6,969 nt of DNA from an uncultured Rhodospirillales bacterium. Lineage in GTDB: Bacteria > Pseudomonadota > Alphaproteobacteria > RF32 > CAG-239. A program made the position numbers and the translations under genes. The notes under the pieces are model-generated. The model was not told the DNA's origin and ran no database searches. It was given only the letters and a program-made list of their open reading frames with translations. Of the stretch, positions 1 through 6,557 are shown in pieces. The stretch is from contig CADBMA010000143.1 in NCBI GenBank assembly GCA_902795665.1, positions 1 to 6,969 on the forward strand, given 5' to 3'. The first letter of the stretch is position 1. Each line of letters begins with the position of its first letter.

Positions 1-882
1 AGCCTTTCAGCAATTTCTAAAATTGAAAAAGGTTATCGCAGAATTGACCAAGAGCAGTTGGTGCGTGTTGCAGAAATGTTGGACTGCCCAATGCAAGATT
101 TGTTTGTCAATGAACAAAATTCACAAGAAGAGGTGGTTTTGTCTTGGCGCCGCGAACAGGAACGTCGTAACAAAATTAACGAAAAAGCCGGACTTAAAAC
201 TCTCGGTGCAGGGCTGCGCCAAATTCGTAATGAAAAAAATCTGACATTGATTGAAGTGGCTGAAAGTTCAGACATGACTTTGTCGGTTTATCACCGTATT
301 GAAATGGGACAAAGAGAAGTTTCTGACAAGGAAATGAAAAACATAGCTAAAGCCCTGTCTATGACCGTTGATAAACTCAAGGAAAGCATTAAAAAGCTGG
401 ACAACAAGGGATTGCTTGATGAGATAATTCAGCGCAATGATGCAAAATATAAACTGTTGGCGACTCCGCGCGGTATGGTTTCGTCTTTCGAAATTCCTTC
501 TCGTGATTCTCAAAAATTGTCCGTATTTGGGGTGGCCGGAAAAGATGGTAATGTTATTATTGATACCGAATCCGGAGCCAAAACTGTTGCCCGTCCAAGC
601 AATCTTTTGGGGCATAAAGATGCTTATGGAATTAATTTATGCTCGCGCCGCTTGGGGTCATTGTTGCCGGCTCGTTCGGTACTGCTGGTCGATCCACAAG
701 AGGTGGTCAGCGGCGGAGATATTGCCGTTTTCTACATTAACCCCAACGAGGTAAAGATTATTAGTATCAGAGAGCATGATAATGGAAAGCTTTATGGTAT
801 TAGATGGAATCCTGATGAAATCATTGAATTAAGCAATAACGATTTACGCAACTTGCACAAAGTTGTTGCTATTTATCTTTAA
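1..882 (+). CDS. Tandem-HTH XRE regulator with LexA/CI-like (S24) C-terminal domain, 5' end missing
   Basis: Frame 1 is open from the first base, so the gene starts before the window; no start inside it is needed. Codons 1-36 are the second half of an XRE helix-turn-helix (SAISKIEKGYRR, then the LVRVAEMLDCPMQDLF end typical of HTH_3). Codons about 69-132 form a second, complete XRE HTH (GLRQIRNEKNLTLIEVAE, then HRIEMGQREVS). From about codon 160 the protein resembles the S24 peptidase-like domain of LexA/CI repressors: LSVFGVAGKDGNV, a SLLPARSVLLVDP segment, GGDIAVFYINPNEVKIISI and the ending HKVVAIYL. An Ala-Gly pair (codons 179-180) and the Lys of EVKII (codon 252) are present, but the nucleophilic Ser is not at the expected spot. 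Likely a cytoplasmic DNA-binding regulator; its position 54 nt before the next operon suggests control of it, which is inference. Confidence 0.85.
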   Translation, partial: SLSAISKIEKGYRRIDQEQLVRVAEMLDCPMQDLFVNEQNSQEEVVLSWRREQERRNKINEKAGLKTLGAGLRQIRNEKNLTLIEVAESSDMTLSVYHRIEMGQREVSDKEMKNIAKALSMTVDKLKESIKKLDNKGLLDEIIQRNDAKYKLLATPRGMVSSFEIPSRDSQKLSVFGVAGKDGNVIIDTESGAKTVARPSNLLGHKDAYGINLCSRRLGSLLPARSVLLVDPQEVVSGGDIAVFYINPNEVKIISIREHDNGKLYGIRWNPDEIIELSNNDLRNLHKVVAIYL

Positions 883-900
883 TTGATTTTGTGTTATAAT
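872..900 (+). promoter_or_regulatory. Extended -10 promoter ahead of the four-gene operon
   Basis: A perfect TATAAT at 895-900 is preceded by TG with one base between (TGTTATAAT, 892-900), the extended -10 form. The best spaced -35 at 872-877 (TTTATC, 17-nt spacer) is poor, as is common for extended -10 promoters, and it would lie inside the end of the regulator gene. Transcription would start near 907, leaving a leader of about 30 nt before the TTG start at 937. I see no clear inverted repeat that would mark an operator. Confidence 0.6.
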
Positions 901-922
901 AATGCAGAGGCTAAGATAAATT

Positions 923-929
923 AAAAGGA
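923..929 (+). promoter_or_regulatory. Ribosome binding site supporting the TTG start at 937
   Basis: AAAAGGA lies 7 nt before the TTG codon at 937-939. The next in-frame ATG is about 50 codons downstream, inside what looks like a folded N-terminal region, so the TTG start is preferred. Confidence 0.6.
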
Positions 930-936
930 TAAGGCT

Positions 937-2976
937 TTGTCGGAAAACATTATTACAACAGCAGCCTTTGGGCAAACAAATGACGGCGATAAAGAAGAAG
1001 AGCCGATCATCGTTGCGCAACGTTTTCTGAATATTTTCAGGCAGCTTCATATTTTTAGTGACGAAAGAAAAGAAGCGTTTAATCAGATGTTGCTTGAGCA
1101 GCCTAATTCTGTTCTTGTTATGCTCAAAACTTTACCCGGCGGTTCGGTGTTGTTGGATTATCTTAAGGAGCTTAATCCGGAAAATTCATCAGATAATATC
1201 AAAAGTGATGACGCAAGCGTTAGCAATAAACAGCACTCTAATGGAGAAGTATTAAAAACTGCAATCACACAAAACGATGCCCAGCCAGCCTCAACAGCAG
1301 ATGTAAAAAGAGAAATAATTAATAGCGATGATTTTGCAAAAATATTGGCTAGCAGTTTGGCTCAGTCTAACGCACAGATTATTCGCGAACTGCAAAACTC
1401 GCGCCCTGCCGTTGATGAAATGACAGCGAATCGAGAGCCTAATAATGGTTCTCCTTTGAAATTGGTTGCTGATGAGACTTTTACAAAGACAATCGCTACT
1501 GCTTTGGCAGACGCCTTGTCCGCCTCTGAAGAAAAACGGCAAGCTGACAATAAACTGATAACACAGTCATTTTTGGAGCTGCAAGAAAACCTTAATAAAA
1601 TGGTGGAGCAAAACAATCAGTTGAAAATTATTTCCAACAGTGATGCTCCGGCAGAAGCTGCATCAGCATTTCAGCTCAAAAATGTGGTTGATGACTTGGT
1701 TAGAGCTCAATCTAAATTTTTGAGAGAAACAACTCAATCACAAAAAGAAGAATTGTCGTCAATTATTTCGGTTGCAATAAAAGAAAGTCTGAAGCTGTCA
1801 ACTCAATCACTGATTGATAGTTTTAAACAGATTGATGGAGATGGGCCGACTCCGATTACGTATGCCGCATCGTCAACAAAAAAATCGTCTTTCAGCAATG
1901 TGGAAGAAGCTATAAAAGCTCAGGGACGTGAATTTTCATCAATTATATCGACCGCATTGCGTGAAAGTCAGCAAAACTCTGCGCAAACTATCATCAAAAC
2001 TCTAGAAGGTTTGAAAGATTCCGGCATTGGAGGTGCGACAAGCGCATCAAATATTGAAGATATTATGAAAATGCAGGCAGATTTATTCCGCGATATTACA
2101 CAAGCTCAAAATCGCGAATTTTCTCACCTGATTTCAACTGCGCTGAAAGAAAGCCAAAAACAATCAACAGATGCGATTATTGCTGCATTGTCTAAACTGC
2201 GTCCTGTTGCTGCCGTTACTTCAGAAGCACTCGCACCACAAGAAGACTATGCTGAAGATGTTGAAAAACCTTCATCATCCCTAATTTTGAAGAAGATTAT
2301 TTCGCCTCAGAAAGATTATTTGCTTAATCGTGAAGAGGCTAAAGAGGAAGAAATATCCGAGAGCAAAAAGAAAAAGAAGAAAAAGAAGAAAAAACAAAAT
2401 CAGTCTGATGGTGTGGATGTGCCTGAAAATATTGAAACCGATATCCCAATTGTTGCACAACCGCTTCATAATACTCAGACTATTATATCGGCCCTGCCGG
2501 ATATGCCGATTGTTGAGGACACCCCTTCTGATGATGCGTTTAATTGGGGATTGGGTGTTGATTCTATATTCAAAAAAACTGATGACATTGTATCATCATC
2601 GCTGCCCGATAATGTAAAAGATGATGAAGTAGAATCAGATTGGACCTATCAAACAACTTCGGATGGTGAGTTGGCAGATAATATTAACGGAACCGAAGGA
2701 CAAGATTGGGAATGGGAATATGAAGAGGTACCATATAGTGATGGTGCCGAAGGAACCGAAGGACAGGATTGGGAATGGGAATATGAAGAAGTACCTGAAA
2801 GTGAGATTGCATCTGAACTGGAGACAGAAGCCTCTGGGACCGGAACTTCTGCTTTGCAAAATATTTCCAACGCCTCTGAGATTATATTGCCTAGTGATTT
2901 TGAAATTTTGCTTATTGGTATGGAAAGTGATGCATTTCGCGATCCTTATCTTGAAAACTCGTATAACATGGGATAA
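937..2976 (+). CDS. Uncharacterised 679-aa coiled-coil repeat protein with lysine run and acidic WEWEY repeats
   Basis: I do not recognise a named family. There is no signal peptide or membrane segment, so it is probably cytoplasmic, or a secreted substrate. Residues about 23-80 form a compact helical N-terminal region (AQRFLNIFRQLHIF, then LPGGSVLLDYLKEL). Residues about 130-230 are helix-prone linkers. Residues 248-421 hold three diverged repeats around EFSSIISTALRESQ, with an 11-residue spacing typical of hendecad coiled coils. Ten consecutive lysines follow (K477-K486), then a strongly acidic part with two copies of GTEGQDWEWEYEEVP (585-599 and 606-620). The C-terminus (about 647-679) is again more hydrophobic (ASEIILPSDFEILLIGME). 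It is the first gene of the operon, with its own upstream promoter. The architecture suits a scaffold, tether or T4SS cargo; none of these is shown. The start is TTG with a fair ribosome binding site. Confidence 0.85.
   Translation: MSENIITTAAFGQTNDGDKEEEPIIVAQRFLNIFRQLHIFSDERKEAFNQMLLEQPNSVLVMLKTLPGGSVLLDYLKELNPENSSDNIKSDDASVSNKQHSNGEVLKTAITQNDAQPASTADVKREIINSDDFAKILASSLAQSNAQIIRELQNSRPAVDEMTANREPNNGSPLKLVADETFTKTIATALADALSASEEKRQADNKLITQSFLELQENLNKMVEQNNQLKIISNSDAPAEAASAFQLKNVVDDLVRAQSKFLRETTQSQKEELSSIISVAIKESLKLSTQSLIDSFKQIDGDGPTPITYAASSTKKSSFSNVEEAIKAQGREFSSIISTALRESQQNSAQTIIKTLEGLKDSGIGGATSASNIEDIMKMQADLFRDITQAQNREFSHLISTALKESQKQSTDAIIAALSKLRPVAAVTSEALAPQEDYAEDVEKPSSSLILKKIISPQKDYLLNREEAKEEEISESKKKKKKKKKKQNQSDGVDVPENIETDIPIVAQPLHNTQTIISALPDMPIVEDTPSDDAFNWGLGVDSIFKKTDDIVSSSLPDNVKDDEVESDWTYQTTSDGELADNINGTEGQDWEWEYEEVPYSDGAEGTEGQDWEWEYEEVPESEIASELETEASGTGTSALQNISNASEIILPSDFEILLIGMESDAFRDPYLENSYNMG
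1678..2199 (+). repeat. Three diverged hendecad coiled-coil repeats within the 679-aa protein
   Basis: Protein-level repeats at residues 248-299, 319-359 and 371-421. Each has an N[VI].. helix start, a Q-rich stretch, a core like REFSSIISTALRESQ and an ending like QTIIKTLEGL. Copies one and three contain an extra 11-residue block between paired glutamines (SKFLRETTQSQ and ADLFRDITQAQ) that copy two lacks. Two earlier helices (residues 131-152 and 180-222) may be more distant copies. Confidence 0.7.
2365..2394 (+). other. Run of ten lysine codons (K477-K486)
   Basis: Ten uninterrupted AAA/AAG codons separate the coiled-coil part from the acidic C-terminal part of the 679-aa protein. The codons alternate AAA and AAG irregularly, so it is not a plain poly-A slip tract. 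It may bind nucleic acid or the acidic tail of the same protein; the sequence does not decide. Confidence 0.9.
2689..2795 (+). repeat. Two-copy in-frame tandem repeat, 63-nt period, encoding GTEGQDWEWEYEEVP
   Basis: Copies at 2689-2732 and 2752-2795 match at 42 of 44 bases; both differences are synonymous third-position changes (CAA/CAG and GAG/GAA). The period is 63 nt (21 residues), so the frame is kept. A degenerate earlier copy may begin at the DWTYQTTSDGE residues (about 2638-2670), spaced 22 residues from the first good copy. Confidence 0.9.
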
Positions 2977-2993
2977 TATTGATAAGAAAATAT

Positions 2994-3022
2994 TTTACAA
3001 CGTGGTCTGAATAGTCTAAGAT
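2994..3022 (+). promoter_or_regulatory. Possible internal promoter before the 175-aa gene
   Basis: TTTACA at 2994-2999 and TAAGAT at 3017-3022 are separated by 17 nt. The -35 matches consensus at five of six positions, the -10 at four of six. Transcription would start near 3029, just before the ribosome binding site at 3033. It lies in the 68-nt space after the coiled-coil gene, the widest gap within the operon. Chance occurrence is quite possible in AT-rich DNA. Confidence 0.3.
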
Positions 3023-3032
3023 TGTCTGCATG

Positions 3033-3038
3033 AAGGAG
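3033..3038 (+). promoter_or_regulatory. Ribosome binding site selecting the ATG at 3045
   Basis: A strong AAGGAG ends 6 nt before ATG 3045-3047. The in-frame ATG at 3030 lies upstream of this site and has no Shine-Dalgarno sequence of its own, so the shorter form is chosen. Confidence 0.75.
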
Positions 3039-3044
3039 CAAAAT

Positions 3045-3572
3045 ATGGAACCAAATACTCAGGAAAAAAAACCAAACACCCCCGATGTATGGTATGTTAA
3101 TAATTATATTTTGCTGAAAGACTATTATGACCGTACTATTTCAAGAATTGCCGCTCGTTGTGTGCGCAAGGGGAATATTGCTTTGGAAGATTATCCGTTT
3201 TATGGATATATACTTGATGTTCTGGAAGAAATCAGTGAAACCGGTGATTATATTTTAAGTCATAAAGAGTTGTATCCTTATGTTGAAAAAAAGGTATCCG
3301 GCGGAATGGACGGATTTAACCGCACTTTAGCTGAGTATAAAGAGGAGCTGCGTCGTAACTCTTCTCCGGAAATGATTAAAAGCGATGCTCGCGAAGTCGA
3401 AAAGATGAAGCAGGCACTAACCGTAACCGATAAGGCTGTTGATCCAACAGTTGGGGCAGGAATGGGCATGGAGCAATTGATGGAAAAACTGCTGCAAGAA
3501 GATACCGAAGCAAGAACTAAAGTAGAAGCTGAGTTCAAAGAAGCTCGTGAACGACAAGAAAAAGAATCGTAA
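3045..3572 (+). CDS. Uncharacterised 175-aa charged cytoplasmic protein
   Basis: No family recognised. No signal peptide, membrane segment or cysteine pair pattern. After a polar N-terminus (EPNTQEKKPNTPD) comes a probably folded helical part with many aromatics (VWYVNNYILLKDYYDRTISR, then EDYPFYGYILDVLEEI and ELYPYVEKKVSG), residues about 14-105. A Gly/Met-rich spot (GAGMGMEQLMEKLL) leads into a highly charged C-terminal helix of Glu, Lys and Arg (about 138-175). It sits 68 nt after the coiled-coil gene and 20 nt before the lipoprotein gene on the same strand, so it is probably cotranscribed with the latter. The compartment and position would fit a cytoplasmic adaptor or chaperone for the envelope proteins encoded next; this is inference only. 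An alternative start at 3030 would add five residues. Confidence 0.8.
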   Translation: MEPNTQEKKPNTPDVWYVNNYILLKDYYDRTISRIAARCVRKGNIALEDYPFYGYILDVLEEISETGDYILSHKELYPYVEKKVSGGMDGFNRTLAEYKEELRRNSSPEMIKSDAREVEKMKQALTVTDKAVDPTVGAGMGMEQLMEKLLQEDTEARTKVEAEFKEARERQEKES

Positions 3573-3592
3573 AAACTGTTGAAAGTGGAAAA

Positions 3593-4873
3593 ATGTTGAA
3601 AAAAATACATTGCCAAAAAATTTTACCAATTATCGCCATGATGGTGTTTTCTCTATCCGGATGCTTGACTTCAGAAATAGAACTTGCTCCGGCAGTAGAA
3701 GAAAAGATAGAGAAAATTGACCCTGCCTCAGAGGCACGGATTGTTACTCCTATCGATCCTAAAATGATTCGTACAACTGAGGGAGCAAGTTCGCTTGATC
3801 TGGAGACGCCGCTGCGTTGCTATGTCAACTGGAACACTCAACAGATGATAACCACTCTGCCCTATAATCTTAAGGCGTTTAATCTTACAAAAAATGGTAT
3901 TGATAACCCCTTACCTCGGTTCGAAGTTACGGGTTTTTCATTCAAAACTATGCCTGCTGAAAGGGCCTTGTTAAAGCTGACTAAAGAAGCTGATATTAAA
4001 TTGGTTGCAAAAGATGCGCCTTATGCCAGCATTTCGGCTGAAAATTTACGCGGAGAACTTTCTGATGTAATCAAAATGATAGCAGATGCTGCTGAAATTT
4101 ATTATAGCTACAATGCAGATACAAAAACCTTGACGATTGGGCGCAAGGCTAATTTTACGCTATATGTTCCGAAATCTCGTCCAATTATATTGGCGTTGCT
4201 TGATGTAATGCGCGGTGCCGGAATTACTGATGTTACTACAGATTGGTCTGACTATTCTTTGACTTTTGACGGCGACCACGAATTGCAGAAAAAAATTCAG
4301 AAGTTATTAGCATATTTTGAAGACAATCCCGTCTTGATTGCTTATGACGTTAGCATTTTTAAGATTTTTCCGCAAAACGCCAAGGGTGATATCAACTGGC
4401 AAAAAATGTTAAATATATTTGATTTTGGCACAATTAAAACCGCCAAAACAGGTGTTATCGGACGCGTCTTAACCACCTCAAATGATATCAACATCGGCAC
4501 ATTGCAGGCATTTTTGGGAGAACAAGCCAAAGTAACACAAGTTGCTGAAGGCAAGTTTGTTGTGCCCAATTTATGGATGGCTCGTTTTGATATCGGAAAA
4601 TGCTCTACCACTAAACAAGCGGAATCTCAGTTATCATTGTTGGCAAAATCTTCTTTGATGCCGCAAAATCGTATTTTTTCTGATATCACATTAGAAGGAA
4701 CAGATGGACAGATAACACAATTTAATATCCGCAGCAAATTGGGGGAGAACTTTTTAATCATTGGAATTCCAAATGAGATATTAGGCTCCAGCTCACCAAA
4801 ATCTCAGACTATAGTGTTTATTGTACCGCGGATTATACGAACCGTGAAAAAACAGGTATCGACAATTCAATAA
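3593..4873 (+). CDS. Secretin-like outer-membrane lipoprotein (426 aa)
   Basis: The N-terminus is a lipoprotein signal: KK, a hydrophobic stretch and the lipobox LSGC with Cys24 (codon 3662-3664). Leu follows Cys, not Asp, which favours the outer membrane. Residues about 110-182 look like the N0/STN domain of secretins and DotD-type proteins (FSFKTMPAERALLKLTKEAD, then ENLRGELSDVIKMIADAAEI and TKTLTIG). Residues about 190-245 fit a second, N1-like domain. Residues about 246-415 follow the secretin core order: VLIAYDVSIFKI with INW, TLQAFLGEQAKVTQV with VVPN, ITLEGTDGQITQF, ENFLIIGIPNEILG, and TIVFIVPRIIR near the end. It is shorter than most secretins. PilN of type IVb pili is a lipoprotein secretin of comparable order; BfpB is another possible relative. 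The Shine-Dalgarno is weak (AGTGGA). Confidence 0.7.
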   Translation: MLKKIHCQKILPIIAMMVFSLSGCLTSEIELAPAVEEKIEKIDPASEARIVTPIDPKMIRTTEGASSLDLETPLRCYVNWNTQQMITTLPYNLKAFNLTKNGIDNPLPRFEVTGFSFKTMPAERALLKLTKEADIKLVAKDAPYASISAENLRGELSDVIKMIADAAEIYYSYNADTKTLTIGRKANFTLYVPKSRPIILALLDVMRGAGITDVTTDWSDYSLTFDGDHELQKKIQKLLAYFEDNPVLIAYDVSIFKIFPQNAKGDINWQKMLNIFDFGTIKTAKTGVIGRVLTTSNDINIGTLQAFLGEQAKVTQVAEGKFVVPNLWMARFDIGKCSTTKQAESQLSLLAKSSLMPQNRIFSDITLEGTDGQITQFNIRSKLGENFLIIGIPNEILGSSSPKSQTIVFIVPRIIRTVKKQVSTIQ

Positions 4874-4885
4874 TAAGGGGGAAAT

Positions 4886-5536
4886 ATGGAAAATACGCCT
4901 AATCGCAAATTAAAAAAGGTTAAAAGACCAATTAAAAGACCTGCGTATAATGCAGATACTATGGCTGTTCCCGCAAAGTCGATTTCCGAGAACCCTTTTA
5001 ACCGCGGTGCTAATATGAACAACAACAATTTTGAGCTAGATGCATATATAGAAAATGATAGTTTGCCAGCTATGCGTCAAGACATCCCGTATAATCGTCT
5101 AAACCCTAATTTTATACCGAATGATGATATTGAAGAGGCACCTGCTTCTTTTAAAGATCATTTTATAATCGGCGATTTATATACAGGTACAGCAGTGATT
5201 GCGACAGCTTTATTTTGTATTATATTGGGATTTTTTATTGCAAAAACTTTCTTTGCAACTCCAACATTGGTCCAGAATGGATTGCAGGGTATTGTTATCA
5301 ACTCTGAAGTGCCCAAAGGACGCGCCCGTTGCGGTGTTGCGGAAAAAACTCAAGGATGTGTGCTGTATATTATGAATCCACAGCGACAAGATCTGAGCGG
5401 ACGTGATTTTTATGATTTGGCGTCGCAGTTGACAGGGCGCCAGCGATATATGATTGACACCGGAAATATGCGCTACTCGGGAACAAAAATTCGCCCGGGA
5501 GAAATTGCCCAAATAAATATTCCGCCTTTACAATAG
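4886..5536 (+). CDS. Bitopic inner-membrane protein with small periplasmic domain, uncharacterised
   Basis: The 216-aa product has a basic N-terminus (RKLKKVKRPIKRP), a polar Asn-rich region to about residue 90, one membrane segment at about 101-124 (TAVIATALFCIILGFFIAKTF) and about 92 residues beyond it. Positive charge at the N-terminus predicts the N-in, C-out orientation. The periplasmic part holds two cysteines (C149 and C158) that could form a disulfide and ends in a motif-like GTKIRPGEIAQINIPPL. VirB8 has the same topology but a much larger periplasmic domain, so I do not call it VirB8. It starts 12 nt after the secretin-like gene with a strong AAGGGGG site (4875-4881) and is the last gene before the terminator. 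A role in joining the inner membrane to the secretin-like lipoprotein is plausible but inferred. Confidence 0.8.
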   Translation: MENTPNRKLKKVKRPIKRPAYNADTMAVPAKSISENPFNRGANMNNNNFELDAYIENDSLPAMRQDIPYNRLNPNFIPNDDIEEAPASFKDHFIIGDLYTGTAVIATALFCIILGFFIAKTFFATPTLVQNGLQGIVINSEVPKGRARCGVAEKTQGCVLYIMNPQRQDLSGRDFYDLASQLTGRQRYMIDTGNMRYSGTKIRPGEIAQINIPPLQ

Positions 5537-5537
5537 T

Positions 5538-5566
5538 AAAAAAGCTCCGTTATACGGAGCTTTTTT
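5538..5566. terminator. Bidirectional intrinsic terminator between convergent operons
   Basis: A perfect 13-bp inverted repeat (5538-5550 with 5554-5566) around a 3-nt loop has a GCTCCGT core and A6 and T6 flanks, so either strand yields a GC-containing stem followed by a U run. It starts one base after the stop of the + strand operon and ends 10 nt before the stop of the - strand virB11-like gene. Confidence 0.92.
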
Positions 5567-5576
5567 ATTTATCAAA

Positions 5577-6545
5577 TTATGTAACTTCGGTAACGGCGCG
5601 CAAGTTTCCATCACGATTAATTTGCACAACTCGCAATTTGTGGTGCATTTCTTCAATAGTTTTTTTGCGGTCAAGTGATGGATAGGTATGCAAAATACGA
5701 TCAACAAATGCCTCATATGCGGCTGTTGAACTTTCAGCGTGAATTGTGGCCAGACAGTTATCGTGTCCTGACCCCATCAGCTCCCACAGGGCACCGGCGT
5801 TGCCGGTGGAAATTTCACCCCCGATTATGGCGTCTGGTGTAAAACGAACCACTAAGTCAATTATTCCTTTATAATCGAAGGCGTTGGTTTGTCCTGTACG
5901 CGACATTACAATATGTACTCGATTGGGATGCGGAACCAAAAGTTCACGAGCATCTTCAATTGTAATAACCCTTTTATGTATATCTAATATTTTCAAAAGG
6001 TTATTAAGAAAAGTGGTTTTACCGGTTGCTGTCGCACCGCTGACTAAAATATGATCACCGCGTTTGATGCTCAAAAGCAAACGTTCGTATGGGTCATCCG
6101 GATCTTTTATATTTTTGAGCGGGTTGATATGATGCAGTTTTTCACCTTGTTTTAGGCCATAATCACCAAGTCCGAAGGCCACATCATCGCTATGAACGCG
6201 GATAGCAATAGCTACACCGCCGGTAATGTCACCTTCATCGTACATAACATTCTTGCCGCAGATTGCAGAAAAACGATGTTCTCCGGGAATGGTGGCATAA
6301 ACAACCGGTGTACCGGAAATTGGGTCAAACGGCATCTCATATGTATTGGCAACAATATAAAGCAAATCTGTCAGATATTCTTTACTTAGCTTTTCATCTT
6401 TGTACATAACCCACGGATATGCACGTTTGCCGCGAAGACGAAGCCATACTTGACCGGCGCGATTAATCGCAACCTCTTCGATGTTCTCTTGGTTATACCA
6501 ATAAGACAGAGGGCGCAGAACAGATTCTAAAACTTCAAAACTCAT
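5577..6545 (-). CDS. virB11: VirB11-like T4SS hexameric ATPase
   Basis: A cytoplasmic traffic ATPase of the VirB11/PulE superfamily, complete at 322 aa, close to the usual VirB11 length. The N-terminal domain is VirB11-like (LRPLSYWYNQENIEEVAINR, then GQVWLRLRGKRAYPW). The nucleotide-binding core has a Walker A GATATGKTT (170-178, Lys176), an Asp box ITIEDARELLVP (acidic E197 D198), a Walker B-like FTPDAIIGGEI (E244) and a His box GHDNCLATIHAES (260-272). ATP hydrolysis by the hexamer drives substrate transfer and assembly in T4SS. Arginines often found around Walker B (RPDR and GE.R) are replaced here by TPDA and GEIS. The ATG at 6545 has an excellent AGGAGG 5 nt upstream, and the gene lies 12 nt behind the virB10-like gene, the canonical virB10-virB11 order. 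DotB or PilT-like alternatives fit the N-terminal domain less well. Confidence 0.93.
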   Translation of the reverse strand: MSFEVLESVLRPLSYWYNQENIEEVAINRAGQVWLRLRGKRAYPWVMYKDEKLSKEYLTDLLYIVANTYEMPFDPISGTPVVYATIPGEHRFSAICGKNVMYDEGDITGGVAIAIRVHSDDVAFGLGDYGLKQGEKLHHINPLKNIKDPDDPYERLLLSIKRGDHILVSGATATGKTTFLNNLLKILDIHKRVITIEDARELLVPHPNRVHIVMSRTGQTNAFDYKGIIDLVVRFTPDAIIGGEISTGNAGALWELMGSGHDNCLATIHAESSTAAYEAFVDRILHTYPSLDRKKTIEEMHHKLRVVQINRDGNLRAVTEVT

Positions 6546-6550
6546 ACACC

Positions 6551-6556
6551 CCTCCT
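6551..6556 (-). promoter_or_regulatory. Ribosome binding site of the virB11-like gene
   Basis: A perfect AGGAGG on the minus strand, 5 nt before the ATG and inside the 12-nt gap after the virB10-like stop; it fixes the virB11 start. Confidence 0.85.
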
Positions 6557-6557
6557 T

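Noticed and set aside
268..615. Minus-strand open frame of 115 codons opposite the regulator gene
   Set aside because: The + strand frame has recognisable HTH and S24-like domains; the antisense product has no recognisable domain.
2364..2400. Programmed ribosomal frameshifting at the A-rich lysine tract (AAAAAAC and GAAAAAG heptamers)
   Set aside because: The AAAAAAC heptamer is not in the phase needed for -1 slippage, the GAAAAAG ones are weak slip sites, and the zero frame continues with sensible acidic protein sequence for about 190 codons, so no shift is needed.
2635..2870. Two overlapping minus-strand reading frames opposite the WEWEY repeats, with internally repeated peptides
   Set aside because: Their repeats are just the reverse reading of the 63-nt coding repeat. 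They have no ribosome binding site or neighbouring genes on that strand.
2977..3029. A short AT-rich palindrome (AAAATATTTT) considered as a terminator after the coiled-coil gene
   Set aside because: It has no GC-containing stem and no loop of suitable size, so it would not form a stable hairpin.
3030..3044. Alternative ATG start at 3030 for the 175-aa gene
   Set aside because: No Shine-Dalgarno lies before it, while ATG 3045 has AAGGAG at ideal spacing.
3278..3629. Minus-strand open frames opposite the end of the 175-aa gene, rich in Ser and Phe
   Set aside because: Ser/Phe-rich composition is the usual shadow of Glu/Lys-rich coding sequence on the other strand; no start signals are seen.
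4886..5536. Calling the bitopic protein VirB8
   Set aside because: The topology fits, but the periplasmic part is far shorter than the VirB8 domain and no VirB8 motif is visible.
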